Shown: positions 16,916 through 26,843, counted from the stretch's first letter. The stretch is 54,643 nucleotides of DNA from Oligoflexus sp. (GCF_035712445.1 NZ_DASTAT010000131.1:1-54643), one strand, 5' to 3'. Notes: generated by a model not told the origin, from the letters alone. Made by a program: numbers and translations.

Positions 16916-17446
16916 ATGATTTTCAATCGAACTGCTGTCTGCCTTTCGTCCATCGTATCTGCGTCTCTCCTGATTCACGCCTGCCAGGCCGAAGTGATTC
17001 AGGACAGCCGCAGCACCACGAACGGCGCAACGGCCCAGTCAGCAAGCAAGGCTGACGATGCGAAAACCGAAGACAAAACCTCCGGGTCACCAACCGGCAA
17101 TACAACGCCTCCACCAGCGAACAACGGAAATCCTGCGGCCGTTACGAACTATACAATGAGCTGGGACGCCTCGGCGGATGCTGCGGTTGTTTCTTATAAG
17201 GTCTTCGTTGTCCCTCCCGATCGCAACCCGCGCTTTCCCGGGAAGACGGACGTCCCCATTCAGATCAAAAATTATCCGCTCGCTTCTCTGCAGAAGAACG
17301 GAACGAAATACTCCGTAGCTGTGACGAGTGATGAGGTTAAAACCGCTCTCGGTGCGATGGCTGCAAGCACCACGACCTATTGCTTCACGGTCGTTGCCGT
17401 CAATGGTGTCGGGAACTCGGCGCATTCGCCAGTGATCTGCCCTTAA
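16916..17446 (+). CDS. Lipoprotein with a fibronectin type III-like domain
   Basis: The 176-aa product has a lipoprotein signal with lipidation Cys23 (LLIHAC; His at -2 is unusual). A low-complexity Ser/Thr/Ala/Pro linker (about 30-75) follows, then a domain of about 100 residues that reads like fibronectin III. Its blocks are TNYTMSWDASADAAVVSYKV, then TKYSVAVTS and YCFTVVAVNGVGNS. AGGAG (16904-16908) precedes the ATG and only 15 bases separate it from the histidine-brace gene, so the two are an operon and may work together on a polymer at the cell surface (inference). Its stop shares TTAA (17443-17446) with the convergent cytochrome gene. Confidence 0.72.
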   Translation: MIFNRTAVCLSSIVSASLLIHACQAEVIQDSRSTTNGATAQSASKADDAKTEDKTSGSPTGNTTPPPANNGNPAAVTNYTMSWDASADAAVVSYKVFVVPPDRNPRFPGKTDVPIQIKNYPLASLQKNGTKYSVAVTSDEVKTALGAMAASTTTYCFTVVAVNGVGNSAHSPVICP

Positions 17447-19140
17447 TCATGAGCTGAAATCCTCTTAAGATCGCGCAGGAGATCCTGCCGTTCTTGAGAG
17501 GTCAATGAATGCCGCGCGAATTGGGGCGGCATTTGCTTATTTTCAAGTCTAAATTGAATCAGCTCCGCTTTCTTCCTGATATTTTCCAACACCTCCCGCT
17601 CATTTTCGCCAGCCAGGAATGGCGGGGGAAGATCCTGATAAAGATGGCATTCACTGCAGAAGCGAACGAAGGATTGAAGTCTTTGATCTTTGAAGGATCC
17701 TGGATCGAGCCTCGTTTTCTTCTCGGCCTCTTTTTGGACGGCAGGCATGAGCTTGGTCCGGCAGCATAGGCCGTTCGCGTATTGAGTTCCGAGCCGTTTG
17801 TCGAGTTCTTCAAGTATGGTTTCCCGTGAAAGAGGAGAATTCGCAGTGAGCGGCATGGTGTCAATGGCCTTCATGAACTTGAGCCATGCCTCCTTGGGAA
17901 AGCAGCTCCCCTCCATGGATGGTTTCGCTTCCTTCGGACTGTTCAAACTTTGAAGAAGAGCGCCGGCATCCGGTAAACAGGTTTTGTCTGCGTCGGTTTT
18001 CTGAGAGCGCTTCTCTATCCGGCCACCAAGAATGGTCCGTATCTGACTGAAGTCCTTTTCCGTAAAAAAACTCTGACCCATGCCTTTGATGAAGATGTGA
18101 AACTTATAGAACTGAAGACCCAGGGGATCGCCTTGGGATGCCATGATAATCTGCATGGGTTCCCTGGGAAGACTCGGATCCATGTCTGGAGGCATGTGAT
18201 AGGACAGCTGCCCATTCACGACAGGATTGTGATCCGCCAGCATTTCCGAGGGCACGTTGATCGTTCCTTTGCCAAGTACCGAGACAAAGGCCCGGAGCAG
18301 TTCACGATCAGGCTCAAGCGAGAGCTTATCCGCAAGGTTGGTGACCAGCATCCATTTGAGAAGTTTTTTCTTGCATTGAACTTTATTCCGGTTTGACGAG
18401 CAAAGGTCCTGCCAGGCTTTCTGATAGCCGATCAGCAAAGCTCCGAAGCGAACCATATCCTCGAAATGCTCGGGCTTGGGGATCAATTCGTATTTTGAAG
18501 AGGCGTCATCACGCGCCAGGGGAATGCCCAGGTAGTCTTTGCTGCCGATGGCCGCTTGCGCCAGTTTCAATAGCTCCGGATTGAAGGCTGTTGTTTCCAG
18601 CCACTCGCCGCCTGCAAAGATCGGCGTTCCTCCTTGATGGCAGCGGAGGCAGAGGTTTCTCGGCATATAGCGAGCCTGCGCTTTGCCACCTGGATGAAAA
18701 TTGTCGACGATCTGGAATTCATAGCGTCCCATGATGGGGTTGTAGCTGATCACTTCCAACTTTCTCGCAGCTTCGACATAAGCGATGAAGAGCCGACCGC
18801 GAAAGTGAGTGTTCATGTCCTTGCTGATTTCGCTCGTCGCCACCAGCACGCGAGGGTATTTCAGTGACTGGGGATAGGCTGCCATTTTTTGCAGCGATCG
18901 ACCGAAGGGGACCACCGAGGTAAAGAACGTGGAATGCTGATTCAATTTTTTCAGGAGGGCCTCGAAAGGATGCGGCTCCAGAGGCAATGGCTTCCCGTCG
19001 TAGATGATTCCCACGGTGCTCTGCATGGAGTCGAAGAATGAAGCGCCCTGGGGCGGCAGGTCCTGGGCCCCGGCTTGAGGGTTCTTGACAAAAATCGTGA
19101 AGAGCAGAAGACACATCAAAGCTTTAAGGGCGGAATTCAT
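17443..19140 (-). CDS. Exported protein with two CxxCH haem-binding motifs
   Basis: The 565-aa product has a signal peptide (MNSALKALMCLLLFTIF..., cleaved near AGA-QD). Haem c motif 1 is C164-LR-C167-H168 followed by QGGTPIFAGGEW. Motif 2 is C495-SE-C498-H499, with M537 (KQMPPQ) as a likely axial ligand 38 residues on, which is the spacing of a class I cytochrome c domain. Between them lies a long region of over 300 residues that I do not recognise. The first half (through about 160) contains SEISKDMNTHFRGRLFIAYV. It looks like a periplasmic di-haem redox protein; peroxidase (MauG-like) motifs were not evident. A single-domain response regulator lies 109 bases upstream on the same strand. Confidence 0.75.
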   Translation of the reverse strand: MNSALKALMCLLLFTIFVKNPQAGAQDLPPQGASFFDSMQSTVGIIYDGKPLPLEPHPFEALLKKLNQHSTFFTSVVPFGRSLQKMAAYPQSLKYPRVLVATSEISKDMNTHFRGRLFIAYVEAARKLEVISYNPIMGRYEFQIVDNFHPGGKAQARYMPRNLCLRCHQGGTPIFAGGEWLETTAFNPELLKLAQAAIGSKDYLGIPLARDDASSKYELIPKPEHFEDMVRFGALLIGYQKAWQDLCSSNRNKVQCKKKLLKWMLVTNLADKLSLEPDRELLRAFVSVLGKGTINVPSEMLADHNPVVNGQLSYHMPPDMDPSLPREPMQIIMASQGDPLGLQFYKFHIFIKGMGQSFFTEKDFSQIRTILGGRIEKRSQKTDADKTCLPDAGALLQSLNSPKEAKPSMEGSCFPKEAWLKFMKAIDTMPLTANSPLSRETILEELDKRLGTQYANGLCCRTKLMPAVQKEAEKKTRLDPGSFKDQRLQSFVRFCSECHLYQDLPPPFLAGENEREVLENIRKKAELIQFRLENKQMPPQFARHSLTSQERQDLLRDLKRISAHD

Positions 19141-19249
19141 GGGATTCGACCTTCAGGTGATAAAGGATCTGTGCAGTCGCCAGTCAGGTCCTTCCATTCT
19201 ACGGAGCGACTGCACAAAATTCACCCGGAATCCACCGCGCGGGGAGGCG

Positions 19250-19849
19250 TCACGCCGCCTTTGCCAGGAACCGAATGCTTTCCGGGTCGTCCAGAAAGCA
19301 TTTTCCCAGCCTCTGCTTTTTATCCAGCTCCTCTTTCACCACCGAAATCGGAATATGGTAGAGCTGGATCTGATGCAGGATCTCCTGGGTATCATAGTAA
19401 TAGGTCTTCAGGAGGTTATAGACATAGCCCATCTCCTGATCGCTGCCGTAGCTTTCCTCGATCAGCCTGTCATGCAAATCCACCGCCACCTTCATCTTGT
19501 CCCGAAGCTCCTGCAAAGGAATGGGCTTGGCGATGATGTTCGCAGCTCCGAGTTGGAAGGCGCGACGGACGTTGTCGGGATTCACGGCCCCCGAAACGAA
19601 GATCACGGGAATGGTGATCATCTTCTGTTTCAACTGCTCCATCAGATCGAAACCATCCATGTGGGGCATGCGGATGTCGCAGAGCATGATATCGAAGTGA
19701 CGAGTCAGCAGCAGCTGATGCGCTGTGAAGGCATCGGGTGCATATTCGCAGTCGTAGGCATCACCCACAGCGGCCTCGATCAAAACGAAAATCTCGTAGT
19801 TGTCATCCACGACCAGACAGGCTAGTTTGTCAGCATTATCCTTACGCAT
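19250..19849 (-). CDS. Response regulator, receiver domain with helical C-terminal extension
   Basis: ATG 19849 is preferred because GAGG lies 6 bases upstream; an ATG 33 bases further out lacks a good site. The 199-aa product has a full receiver domain: acidic pair D15/D16, phospho-acceptor D58 (MLCDIRMP), S86 and K108 (AKPI). About 80 residues follow (from ELRDKMKVAVDL) that are helical and match no DNA-binding domain, so output is probably by protein interaction. No kinase is adjacent. It precedes the cytochrome gene on the same strand, 109 bases away, so it could be cotranscribed. Confidence 0.82.
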   Translation of the reverse strand: MRKDNADKLACLVVDDNYEIFVLIEAAVGDAYDCEYAPDAFTAHQLLLTRHFDIMLCDIRMPHMDGFDLMEQLKQKMITIPVIFVSGAVNPDNVRRAFQLGAANIIAKPIPLQELRDKMKVAVDLHDRLIEESYGSDQEMGYVYNLLKTYYYDTQEILHQIQLYHIPISVVKEELDKKQRLGKCFLDDPESIRFLAKAA

Positions 19850-19927
19850 CAGGCGCCTCAGTGGGGTATCACAGACCCGCATGAAAGTTCTTGTTCTGAC
19901 TTCCTCTTCGCCTTCCGGCGCGGGACT

Positions 19928-19976
19928 TCAAGGAATCCCGTCATCCCGTGGAAAAGATGGGATAAAATTCCCTTGA
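19928..19976. repeat. Nested inverted repeat between response regulator and ung
   Basis: Outer arms TCAAGGAAT (19928-19936) and ATTCCCTTGA (19967-19976) pair with one bulge. Inside them ATCCC (19943-19947) pairs with GGGAT (19959-19963). It lies in the divergent intergenic region and could be a leader hairpin of either gene or a repeat of this genome. Confidence 0.35.
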
Positions 19977-20040
19977 TTTCCGGCCCTGCGGGAATGGGCA
20001 GGGAGGGTTTTGGCAGGTTGGCTGGGACATTCTTACGGCA

Positions 20041-20069
20041 TGGACGAATGGGGAAGGAGCCGATATAAA
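20041..20069 (+). promoter_or_regulatory. Putative ung promoter
   Basis: TGGACG (20041-20046) and TATAAA (20064-20069) have a 17-base spacer and end 30 bases before the ung start codon. The -10 is good, the -35 matches four of six bases. Confidence 0.4.
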
Positions 20070-20099
20070 AGAGGATTCGTTTCTCTTTAAGGACGTCCC

Positions 20100-20798
20100 A
20101 TGCGTAACGAAACCATTCAAATGCATCCAAGCTGGAAGAAGGTGCTGGAGCCCGAATTCCAACAGGAATATATGCTGAAGCTGAAAGACTTTCTCAAAAA
20201 GGAAATCGCGCAGGGCAAAATCATCTATCCGAAAGGATCGGATTACTTTCATGCCTTGAACTCCACGCCTTTTGACAAAGTTCGCGTCGTGATCCTGGGC
20301 CAGGATCCCTATCACGGCCCGGATCAGGCGCACGGTCTCAGTTTTTCCGTGAAACCAGGCGTGCCGATCCCCCCTTCGCTCGTGAATATCTTCAAGGAAT
20401 TGAAATCCGACCTGGGCGTACCCGCCTCGCATCACGGCTATCTGCAGGCCTGGGCGGAACAGGGCGTCCTGCTATTGAACACCGTTCTGACCGTCGAGCA
20501 GGGCCAGGCCGCGTCGCATCAGAATAAAGGCTGGGAACACTTCACCGACCGCATCATTCAGCTTTTGAATGAAAAACGGGAAGGCCTGGTTTTTTTGCTA
20601 TGGGGCGCCCATGCGCAAAAGAAGGGACGCAGCATCGACCGCGAGAAGCATCTCGTTATCGAGACCGCGCATCCTTCGCCGCTTTCCGCGCATCGCGGTT
20701 TTTTCGGCAGTCGGCCTTTCTCGAAAATCAATGAATATCTGAAATCGCGCGGGGAACCGCCGATCCATTGGCAGCTGCCGCAAAATTTGAACGCATAG
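20100..20798 (+). CDS. ung: Uracil-DNA glycosylase, family 1
   Basis: The 232-aa product has the family 1 water-activating loop GQDPYHGP with catalytic D69 (residues 67-74), the uracil-pocket LLLNTVLTVE, and the minor-groove loop HPSPLSAHRGF starting at H191. Length matches bacterial Ung (about 220-230 aa). It removes uracil from DNA as the first step of base excision repair. AAGGA precedes the ATG. The VC0807-type gene starts 8 bases after its stop, so they are cotranscribed; that pairing has no evident functional logic. Confidence 0.96.
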   Translation: MRNETIQMHPSWKKVLEPEFQQEYMLKLKDFLKKEIAQGKIIYPKGSDYFHALNSTPFDKVRVVILGQDPYHGPDQAHGLSFSVKPGVPIPPSLVNIFKELKSDLGVPASHHGYLQAWAEQGVLLLNTVLTVEQGQAASHQNKGWEHFTDRIIQLLNEKREGLVFLLWGAHAQKKGRSIDREKHLVIETAHPSPLSAHRGFFGSRPFSKINEYLKSRGEPPIHWQLPQNLNA

Positions 20799-20806
20799 AG
20801 GACTCG

Positions 20807-21520
20807 ATGGACAAGAAGAATGCTCAGGAAAACCCCTTAATCAGCCTTGTATTCAACATCGCGATCCCGTCCGTGATCTTGAGCAAGTTCAGCACCGTGG
20901 AACGCCTCGGTCCGGTCAAAGGCCTGCTGCTGGCCCTGGCCTTCCCCATCGCCTACAGCATCTGGGATTTCGCGAAGAGGCGTCACATTAGCTTTATCTC
21001 GGGCCTGGGATTTATCAGCATCCTTCTCACCGGAGTTTTTACGCTGGTGCAACTGCCGGTGGAATGGATCGCCGTCAAGGAAGCCGCTGTACCCAGCCTG
21101 ATCGGGATCGCCATCATCGTGTCGATGCGCACACAAAGTCCTCTGGTCAAAAAACTTCTCTATAACGACGCTATTATTAATGTCGATCTGGTGGAATCGC
21201 GTCTGCAGTCAACCCATCATAAAGAGTCGTTTGAACGCCTTATGGTGCAGTCCTCGTATCTTCTGGCTGGTTCCTTTCTCATTTCCGCCATACTCAACTT
21301 TGTCCTGGCGCGCGTGCTCCTGACAAGCCCGACGGGTACACCCGAATTCAACGAACAGCTTGGAAAAATGAACGCTCTGAGTTGGCCGGTCATCGTCGTC
21401 CCATCCATGGCCATCATGATGTTCGCGCTCTATCGGCTGATGAAAGGCATCAAAGACCTCACAGGCCTCGAAGCCGAGGAAGTCCTGAAGGCCCACGAAA
21501 AACAGGCCGCGCGTAAGTGA
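20807..21520 (+). CDS. VC0807-family integral membrane protein
   Basis: ATG 20807 is chosen with GAGG at 20798-20801. The 237-aa product has about six hydrophobic helices. It opens NPLISLVFNIAIPSVILSKF and contains PIAYSIWDFAKRRHIS, which match the pattern of the VC0807 family of inner-membrane proteins of unknown role. The C-terminal third has two helices followed by a charged cytoplasmic tail (GLEAEEVLKAHEKQAARK). The gene overlaps nothing and lies just downstream of ung, on one probable transcript. A 7-bp stem hairpin (21546-21574) follows it. Confidence 0.75.
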   Translation: MDKKNAQENPLISLVFNIAIPSVILSKFSTVERLGPVKGLLLALAFPIAYSIWDFAKRRHISFISGLGFISILLTGVFTLVQLPVEWIAVKEAAVPSLIGIAIIVSMRTQSPLVKKLLYNDAIINVDLVESRLQSTHHKESFERLMVQSSYLLAGSFLISAILNFVLARVLLTSPTGTPEFNEQLGKMNALSWPVIVVPSMAIMMFALYRLMKGIKDLTGLEAEEVLKAHEKQAARK

Positions 21521-21545
21521 AATACGCAGTTTTTCTAGCTCGTGT

Positions 21546-21574
21546 GCGACTCACAGCGAAAAGCCGGGAGTCGC
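21546..21574 (+). terminator. Hairpin after VC0807-type gene
   Basis: GCGACTC (21546-21552) pairs with GAGTCGC (21568-21574) over a 15-base loop, 25 bases after the stop codon. There is no T-tract behind it, so terminator function is only possible. Confidence 0.3.
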
Positions 21575-21844
21575 TGCCTGTCATAAAACCTGGCGAGCCG
21601 CAAGGACAAATTTTTCAAGTGCCTGCGTGAGAAAAATTCAAAATAGAGTTGACTTGCCAATCCGTCCTGCATGTTATGCAAAACTTCAAACGACTGCTGT
21701 TTCTTCCTCAAAAAAAACCCGCTGAGCCAGCTATACCAAAGAATGCAGCCATGCATGGTGGCTTGTTGATAAGTTTTTTTTTGAAACGAGGACGGTTCCC
21801 ACAAGTGCGCATCCTGCTTTATTTTTCCTCCGTTTTTCGGAAAC

Positions 21845-21864
21845 TTATTCACAGCTAATCCACA
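21845..21864 (+). promoter_or_regulatory. Two adjacent DnaA-box-like sites upstream of nrdA promoter
   Basis: TTATTCACA (21845-21853) is a perfect match to the DnaA box TTATNCACA, and TAATCCACA (21856-21864) differs at one position. A reverse-oriented near match, TGTTGATAA, lies about 75 bases upstream. They sit 22 bases before the -35 of the nrd promoter. In Escherichia coli nrdAB is a known DnaA target, so control of ribonucleotide reductase by DnaA is plausible here. Confidence 0.5.
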
Positions 21865-21885
21865 GGACAGCGCTATATTTAGGGG

Positions 21886-21915
21886 TTGACTCGGGTTGCT
21901 CACACTAGATATGCT
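21886..21915 (+). promoter_or_regulatory. Putative nrdAB promoter
   Basis: TTGACT (21886-21891) and TATGCT (21910-21915) are separated by 18 bases. The sequence ACACTAGATATGCTA spanning the -10 resembles an NrdR box (ACACWATATATWGTGT) with several mismatches, which would suit repression of nrd genes; the NrdR reading is tentative. Confidence 0.5.
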
Positions 21916-21921
21916 AAATTT

Positions 21922-22250
21922 TGTCGGCAACAAATGGATCCCCAATACGCAAATAGACTTGGCTTTCAAAAGCTACCGACACATGATACGCGCTCAAGTT
22001 GTTGAGATATAAGTCGAACGGATGGTGAGTAAACTGTGGTACACGTACATGCGATGTTGAGCCAAGGAATCGAGGGCCGCACTCTGTAAACTCTAGCGGC
22101 CGGGTGCGGCGTGCAGCCTGGGGGAGCCCATGCTCTCTTCTGCCAGCAGCCGAATACCCCAGCGGGATTCAAGTTCCCGCACATGAGACACAACAATCCA
22201 GATATATACGATATAGAAAGCGATGCACCGGATCGCAGGGAATTTTTTTT
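21922..22250 (+). ncRNA. Structured leader or small RNA ahead of nrdA
   Basis: If transcription starts near 21922 the first 330 bases fold readily. GGCCGC (22075-22080) pairs with GCGGCC (22096-22101). CTGGGG (22118-22123) pairs with CCCCAG (22157-22162) and encloses small stems GAGC/GCTC (22124/22132) and CTG/CAG (22140/22147). CGGGA/TCCCG (22163-22179) closes a 7-base loop TTCAAGT, which has the form of a tRNA T-arm. GTGCGG (22104-22109) can instead pair with CCGCAC (22177-22182), so two exclusive folds exist, as in a riboswitch. It does not show the conserved blocks of tmRNA, RNase P, SRP, cobalamin or other riboswitches I know. Boundaries are estimates. Confidence 0.45.
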
Positions 22251-22251
22251 T
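22220..22251 (+). terminator. Possible attenuator in nrdA leader
   Basis: GCGAT (22220-22224) and ATCGC (22232-22236) form a short stem followed, after AGGGAA, by nine T and then CTTT. The same GCAGGG (22235-22240) can pair with CCCTGC (22259-22264) across the T-run, giving an alternative fold. This arrangement would permit transcription attenuation before nrdA, or simply end a separate small RNA. Confidence 0.4.
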
Positions 22252-22371
22252 CTTTGAAACCCTGCTCTGGCGCTGCTCAAGGCGTGGCTTTTGCATGAAA
22301 AGCCGGCGCCAATAAGAAAAGGCTTTAGGCCGTCAGGTCAACCTTCATAGCTCTAGTCGAGAGGAACTGCC

Positions 22372-24762
<2,391 letters not shown>

Positions 24763-24773
24763 GGAGTGAACGA

Positions 24774-25772
24774 ATGCTGTTAAGTCCTGGGATGGATTTG
24801 ACCCTGAGACCGATGAAGTATCCTTTGTTTTTTGAAATGTATAAGGATGCCATCAAAAACACCTGGACCGTTGAGGAAGTCGACTTCACAACGGACGTGG
24901 GTGACCTGAGGGACAAGCTGTCTGATGCCGAGAAACATTTGATCAAGCGCCTTGTGGCCTTTTTCGCCACCGGGGATTCGATTGTATCAAACAATCTCGT
25001 CTTGAATCTTTACAAGCATATCAATTCACCCGAAGCGCGCATGTATCTGTCGCGTCAGCTTTATGAAGAAGCACTGCATGTGCAATTCTATCTGACGCTG
25101 CTCGATACCTATCTGCCGAATGACGAGGAACGCGTCGCCGCTTTTTCGGCGATTGAGAACATCCCTTCGATTCGGCGCAAGGGCGAATTCTGCTTCCGTT
25201 GGATCGATTCGATCAACGATCTGCAGAGCCTGCAAACCGCAGCGGATCGGAAGAAATTCCTTCTGAATCTGATCTGCTTTGCGGCCTGTATCGAAGGTCT
25301 GTTCTTCTTCGCGGCCTTTGCCTATGTCTACTTCCTGCGGTCCAAGGGCCTTTTGCATGGCCTCGCTTCGGGAACGAACTGGGTCTTCCGCGATGAAAGC
25401 TGTCACATGAACTTCGCCTTCACGGTCATCGACACCGTCCGCCGTGAAGAACCCGATCTTTTTGATGACGAGCTGCGCCGCGACATTACCCGTATGATCG
25501 ACGAAGCCGTGGAATGCGAAATGGCCTTTGCAGAAGACGTCCTGGGCTTCGGCATTGCCGGACTTTCGGAAAAGGATATGCGCTCGTATCTTGAATACGT
25601 CGCCGATCAGCGTCTCGTAACCCTGGGCATCGCGCCTGTTTATATGTCCAAGAACCCTTTTGATTTCATGGAACTGCAGGACGTGCAGGAACTGACCAAT
25701 TTCTTTGAACGCCGTGTCTCCGCCTACCAGGTCGGTGTCACGGGCGAGGTCAGCTTTAACGAAGACTTCTAA
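24774..25772 (+). CDS. nrdB: Ribonucleoside-diphosphate reductase class I, beta subunit
   Basis: ATG 24774 is taken, with AGGAG (24762-24766) overlapping the nrdA stop; a GTG at 24759 lacks a site. The 332-aa protein keeps all six metal ligands: D68, E99, H102, E174, E208 and H211. The radical tyrosine is present as Y106 (EALHVQFY), so it is a standard tyrosyl-radical class I enzyme and not the Phe-containing Mn/Fe type. The C-terminal tail ends EVSFNEDF, the peptide that docks on NrdA. It is translationally linked with nrdA. A 10-bp stem hairpin (25821-25845) lies beyond its stop. Confidence 0.95.
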   Translation: MLLSPGMDLTLRPMKYPLFFEMYKDAIKNTWTVEEVDFTTDVGDLRDKLSDAEKHLIKRLVAFFATGDSIVSNNLVLNLYKHINSPEARMYLSRQLYEEALHVQFYLTLLDTYLPNDEERVAAFSAIENIPSIRRKGEFCFRWIDSINDLQSLQTAADRKKFLLNLICFAACIEGLFFFAAFAYVYFLRSKGLLHGLASGTNWVFRDESCHMNFAFTVIDTVRREEPDLFDDELRRDITRMIDEAVECEMAFAEDVLGFGIAGLSEKDMRSYLEYVADQRLVTLGIAPVYMSKNPFDFMELQDVQELTNFFERRVSAYQVGVTGEVSFNEDF

Positions 25773-25820
25773 GACCCCCTCCAACGGTCTGGATCTTTTC
25801 CCCTTCGTAACCCAACCCAA

Positions 25821-25845
25821 GCGTCTGGATTTTTGATCCAGGCGC
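25821..25845. terminator. Hairpin between convergent nrdB and DUF805 gene
   Basis: GCGTCTGGAT (25821-25830) and ATCCAGGCGC (25836-25845) form a 10-bp stem (one G-T pair) with loop TTTTG, in the 90 bases between the two convergent stop codons. It has no downstream T-run on either strand; it could act for both genes. Confidence 0.5.
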
Positions 25846-25862
25846 GTCCATCCTTCTGCACG

Positions 25863-26843
25863 TCAGCTGCTTTTTCCAGCCGCCTTGCATTCGGCCTCCA
25901 GTTTTCCGGTCAATTCCTGGACTCCAGGATCCTGAGCCACATCACTATAAAGAGCCGAATAGCGTTTTTGCACTTTCAGAGCTTGACAGGGCTGATTCAG
26001 CTGACGATAGGCATCCCTAAGATTCAGCGGAATGCTTTGCATTTTGGGCTTGAGACGCAGAACGCTTTCAAAATCTTTCGCCGCCTTGGCCAGATCCCCG
26101 CGAGTCTCATAGAGCATGCCCCTCCAGGCAAAGTAGTCGGCATCCTCAGGATGGGCTTCGATCAGATCGCTGATAATTTTTTCAGCCCGAGGAAAATCAT
26201 CCAATCTCTTGGCGGCATCAAAAGCTGCCCAGTTCAGTTGCACGACCTTATCCGGACATTGCGCTTGGAACTTTTGTTCCAGATCCAGGACGTCCTGATA
26301 ATGCCGGGATTGGAGATAGGCTTGAGCAAGGTTATAGGCTGACTGCGCATGGCAGGGTGTTTCCTTCAGGCGTTTTTGCAGCCCGATCTCGGACATGGTA
26401 TAGGCCGTTGGCACCTGGCGCGTGATCTTTTCCACTGTATTGAAGTAACGAAGTCCAAGGCTGAGGCCCAAAAGGAGCAGCGCCGTGACGAGCGGAGCCG
26501 TAAATTCGGAGCCGGAATCAAGGGGCGGAGGCCCATAGGGATTGGGCTCCTGACTGCCTTTCGAAAGGAGCAGCAGCCCCATGAAATAAATGTTCGCAAG
26601 GGGCACCAGGAGCCACAAAGCCCGGTATCCCGGGATATTGAGGTCGCGGAACCGTCCAGCGGCCAGACTCAGATGCCAAAGACTAATACCCGTGGAAATA
26701 AGCAGGAAAAGCAGAGTAGGGAGGGGATTGCGACTTCCCACAGTGGCATAGCCTACGCCAAGAAATCCGAGCAACGCCCAGACAAAGAGTGTAGCTTTCA
26801 GATAAACGCTGCGGGAAATTCTCTGGGAAAACGCTCCTTGCAT
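25863..26843 (-). CDS. DUF805 membrane protein with TPR repeats
   Basis: ATG 26843 is chosen because AGGAG lies 7 bases before it; frames open upstream to 26999 have no site. The 326-aa product begins with a DUF805-like unit of hydrophobic helices (about 10-95) containing the signature RFRDLNIPGYRALW and the exit NPYGPPP. Another transmembrane helix follows (about 110-128), and then three TPR-like repeats (about 150-310: AYNLAQAYLQSRHYQDVL, DYFAWRGMLYETRGDLAKAAKDF split by a gap). Function unknown; the TPRs suggest a membrane scaffold. It is divergent from the gene at 26947, and the two share about 100 bases of promoter region. Confidence 0.75.
   Translation of the reverse strand: MQGAFSQRISRSVYLKATLFVWALLGFLGVGYATVGSRNPLPTLLFLLISTGISLWHLSLAAGRFRDLNIPGYRALWLLVPLANIYFMGLLLLSKGSQEPNPYGPPPLDSGSEFTAPLVTALLLLGLSLGLRYFNTVEKITRQVPTAYTMSEIGLQKRLKETPCHAQSAYNLAQAYLQSRHYQDVLDLEQKFQAQCPDKVVQLNWAAFDAAKRLDDFPRAEKIISDLIEAHPEDADYFAWRGMLYETRGDLAKAAKDFESVLRLKPKMQSIPLNLRDAYRQLNQPCQALKVQKRYSALYSDVAQDPGVQELTGKLEAECKAAGKSS

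Larger units (their letters stand above)
21521..22371 (+). other. 851-base regulatory region upstream of nrdAB
   Basis: No credible gene lies here: a 144-codon frame on the minus strand (21535-21969) has no ribosome site and unlikely composition. The first 350 bases are AT-rich compared with the neighbours. The region holds, in order, a hairpin, DnaA-box-like sites, a sigma-70-type promoter, and about 450 bases of structured leader up to the nrdA start; these are listed separately. Confidence 0.7.

Noticed and set aside
21765..21864. Replication origin from clustered DnaA-box-like sites
   Set aside because: Only two good boxes, no dnaA, rpmH or dnaN nearby and no long AT-rich unwinding repeats; regulation of nrdAB explains them better.
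21535..21969. Minus-strand open frame of 144 codons in the nrd regulatory region
   Set aside because: No ribosome site, composition unlike a protein, and it overlaps the predicted promoter and DnaA-like boxes.
22081..22182. A tRNA gene in the nrdA leader
   Set aside because: Only a T-arm-like hairpin is present; no acceptor, D or anticodon arms could be fitted.
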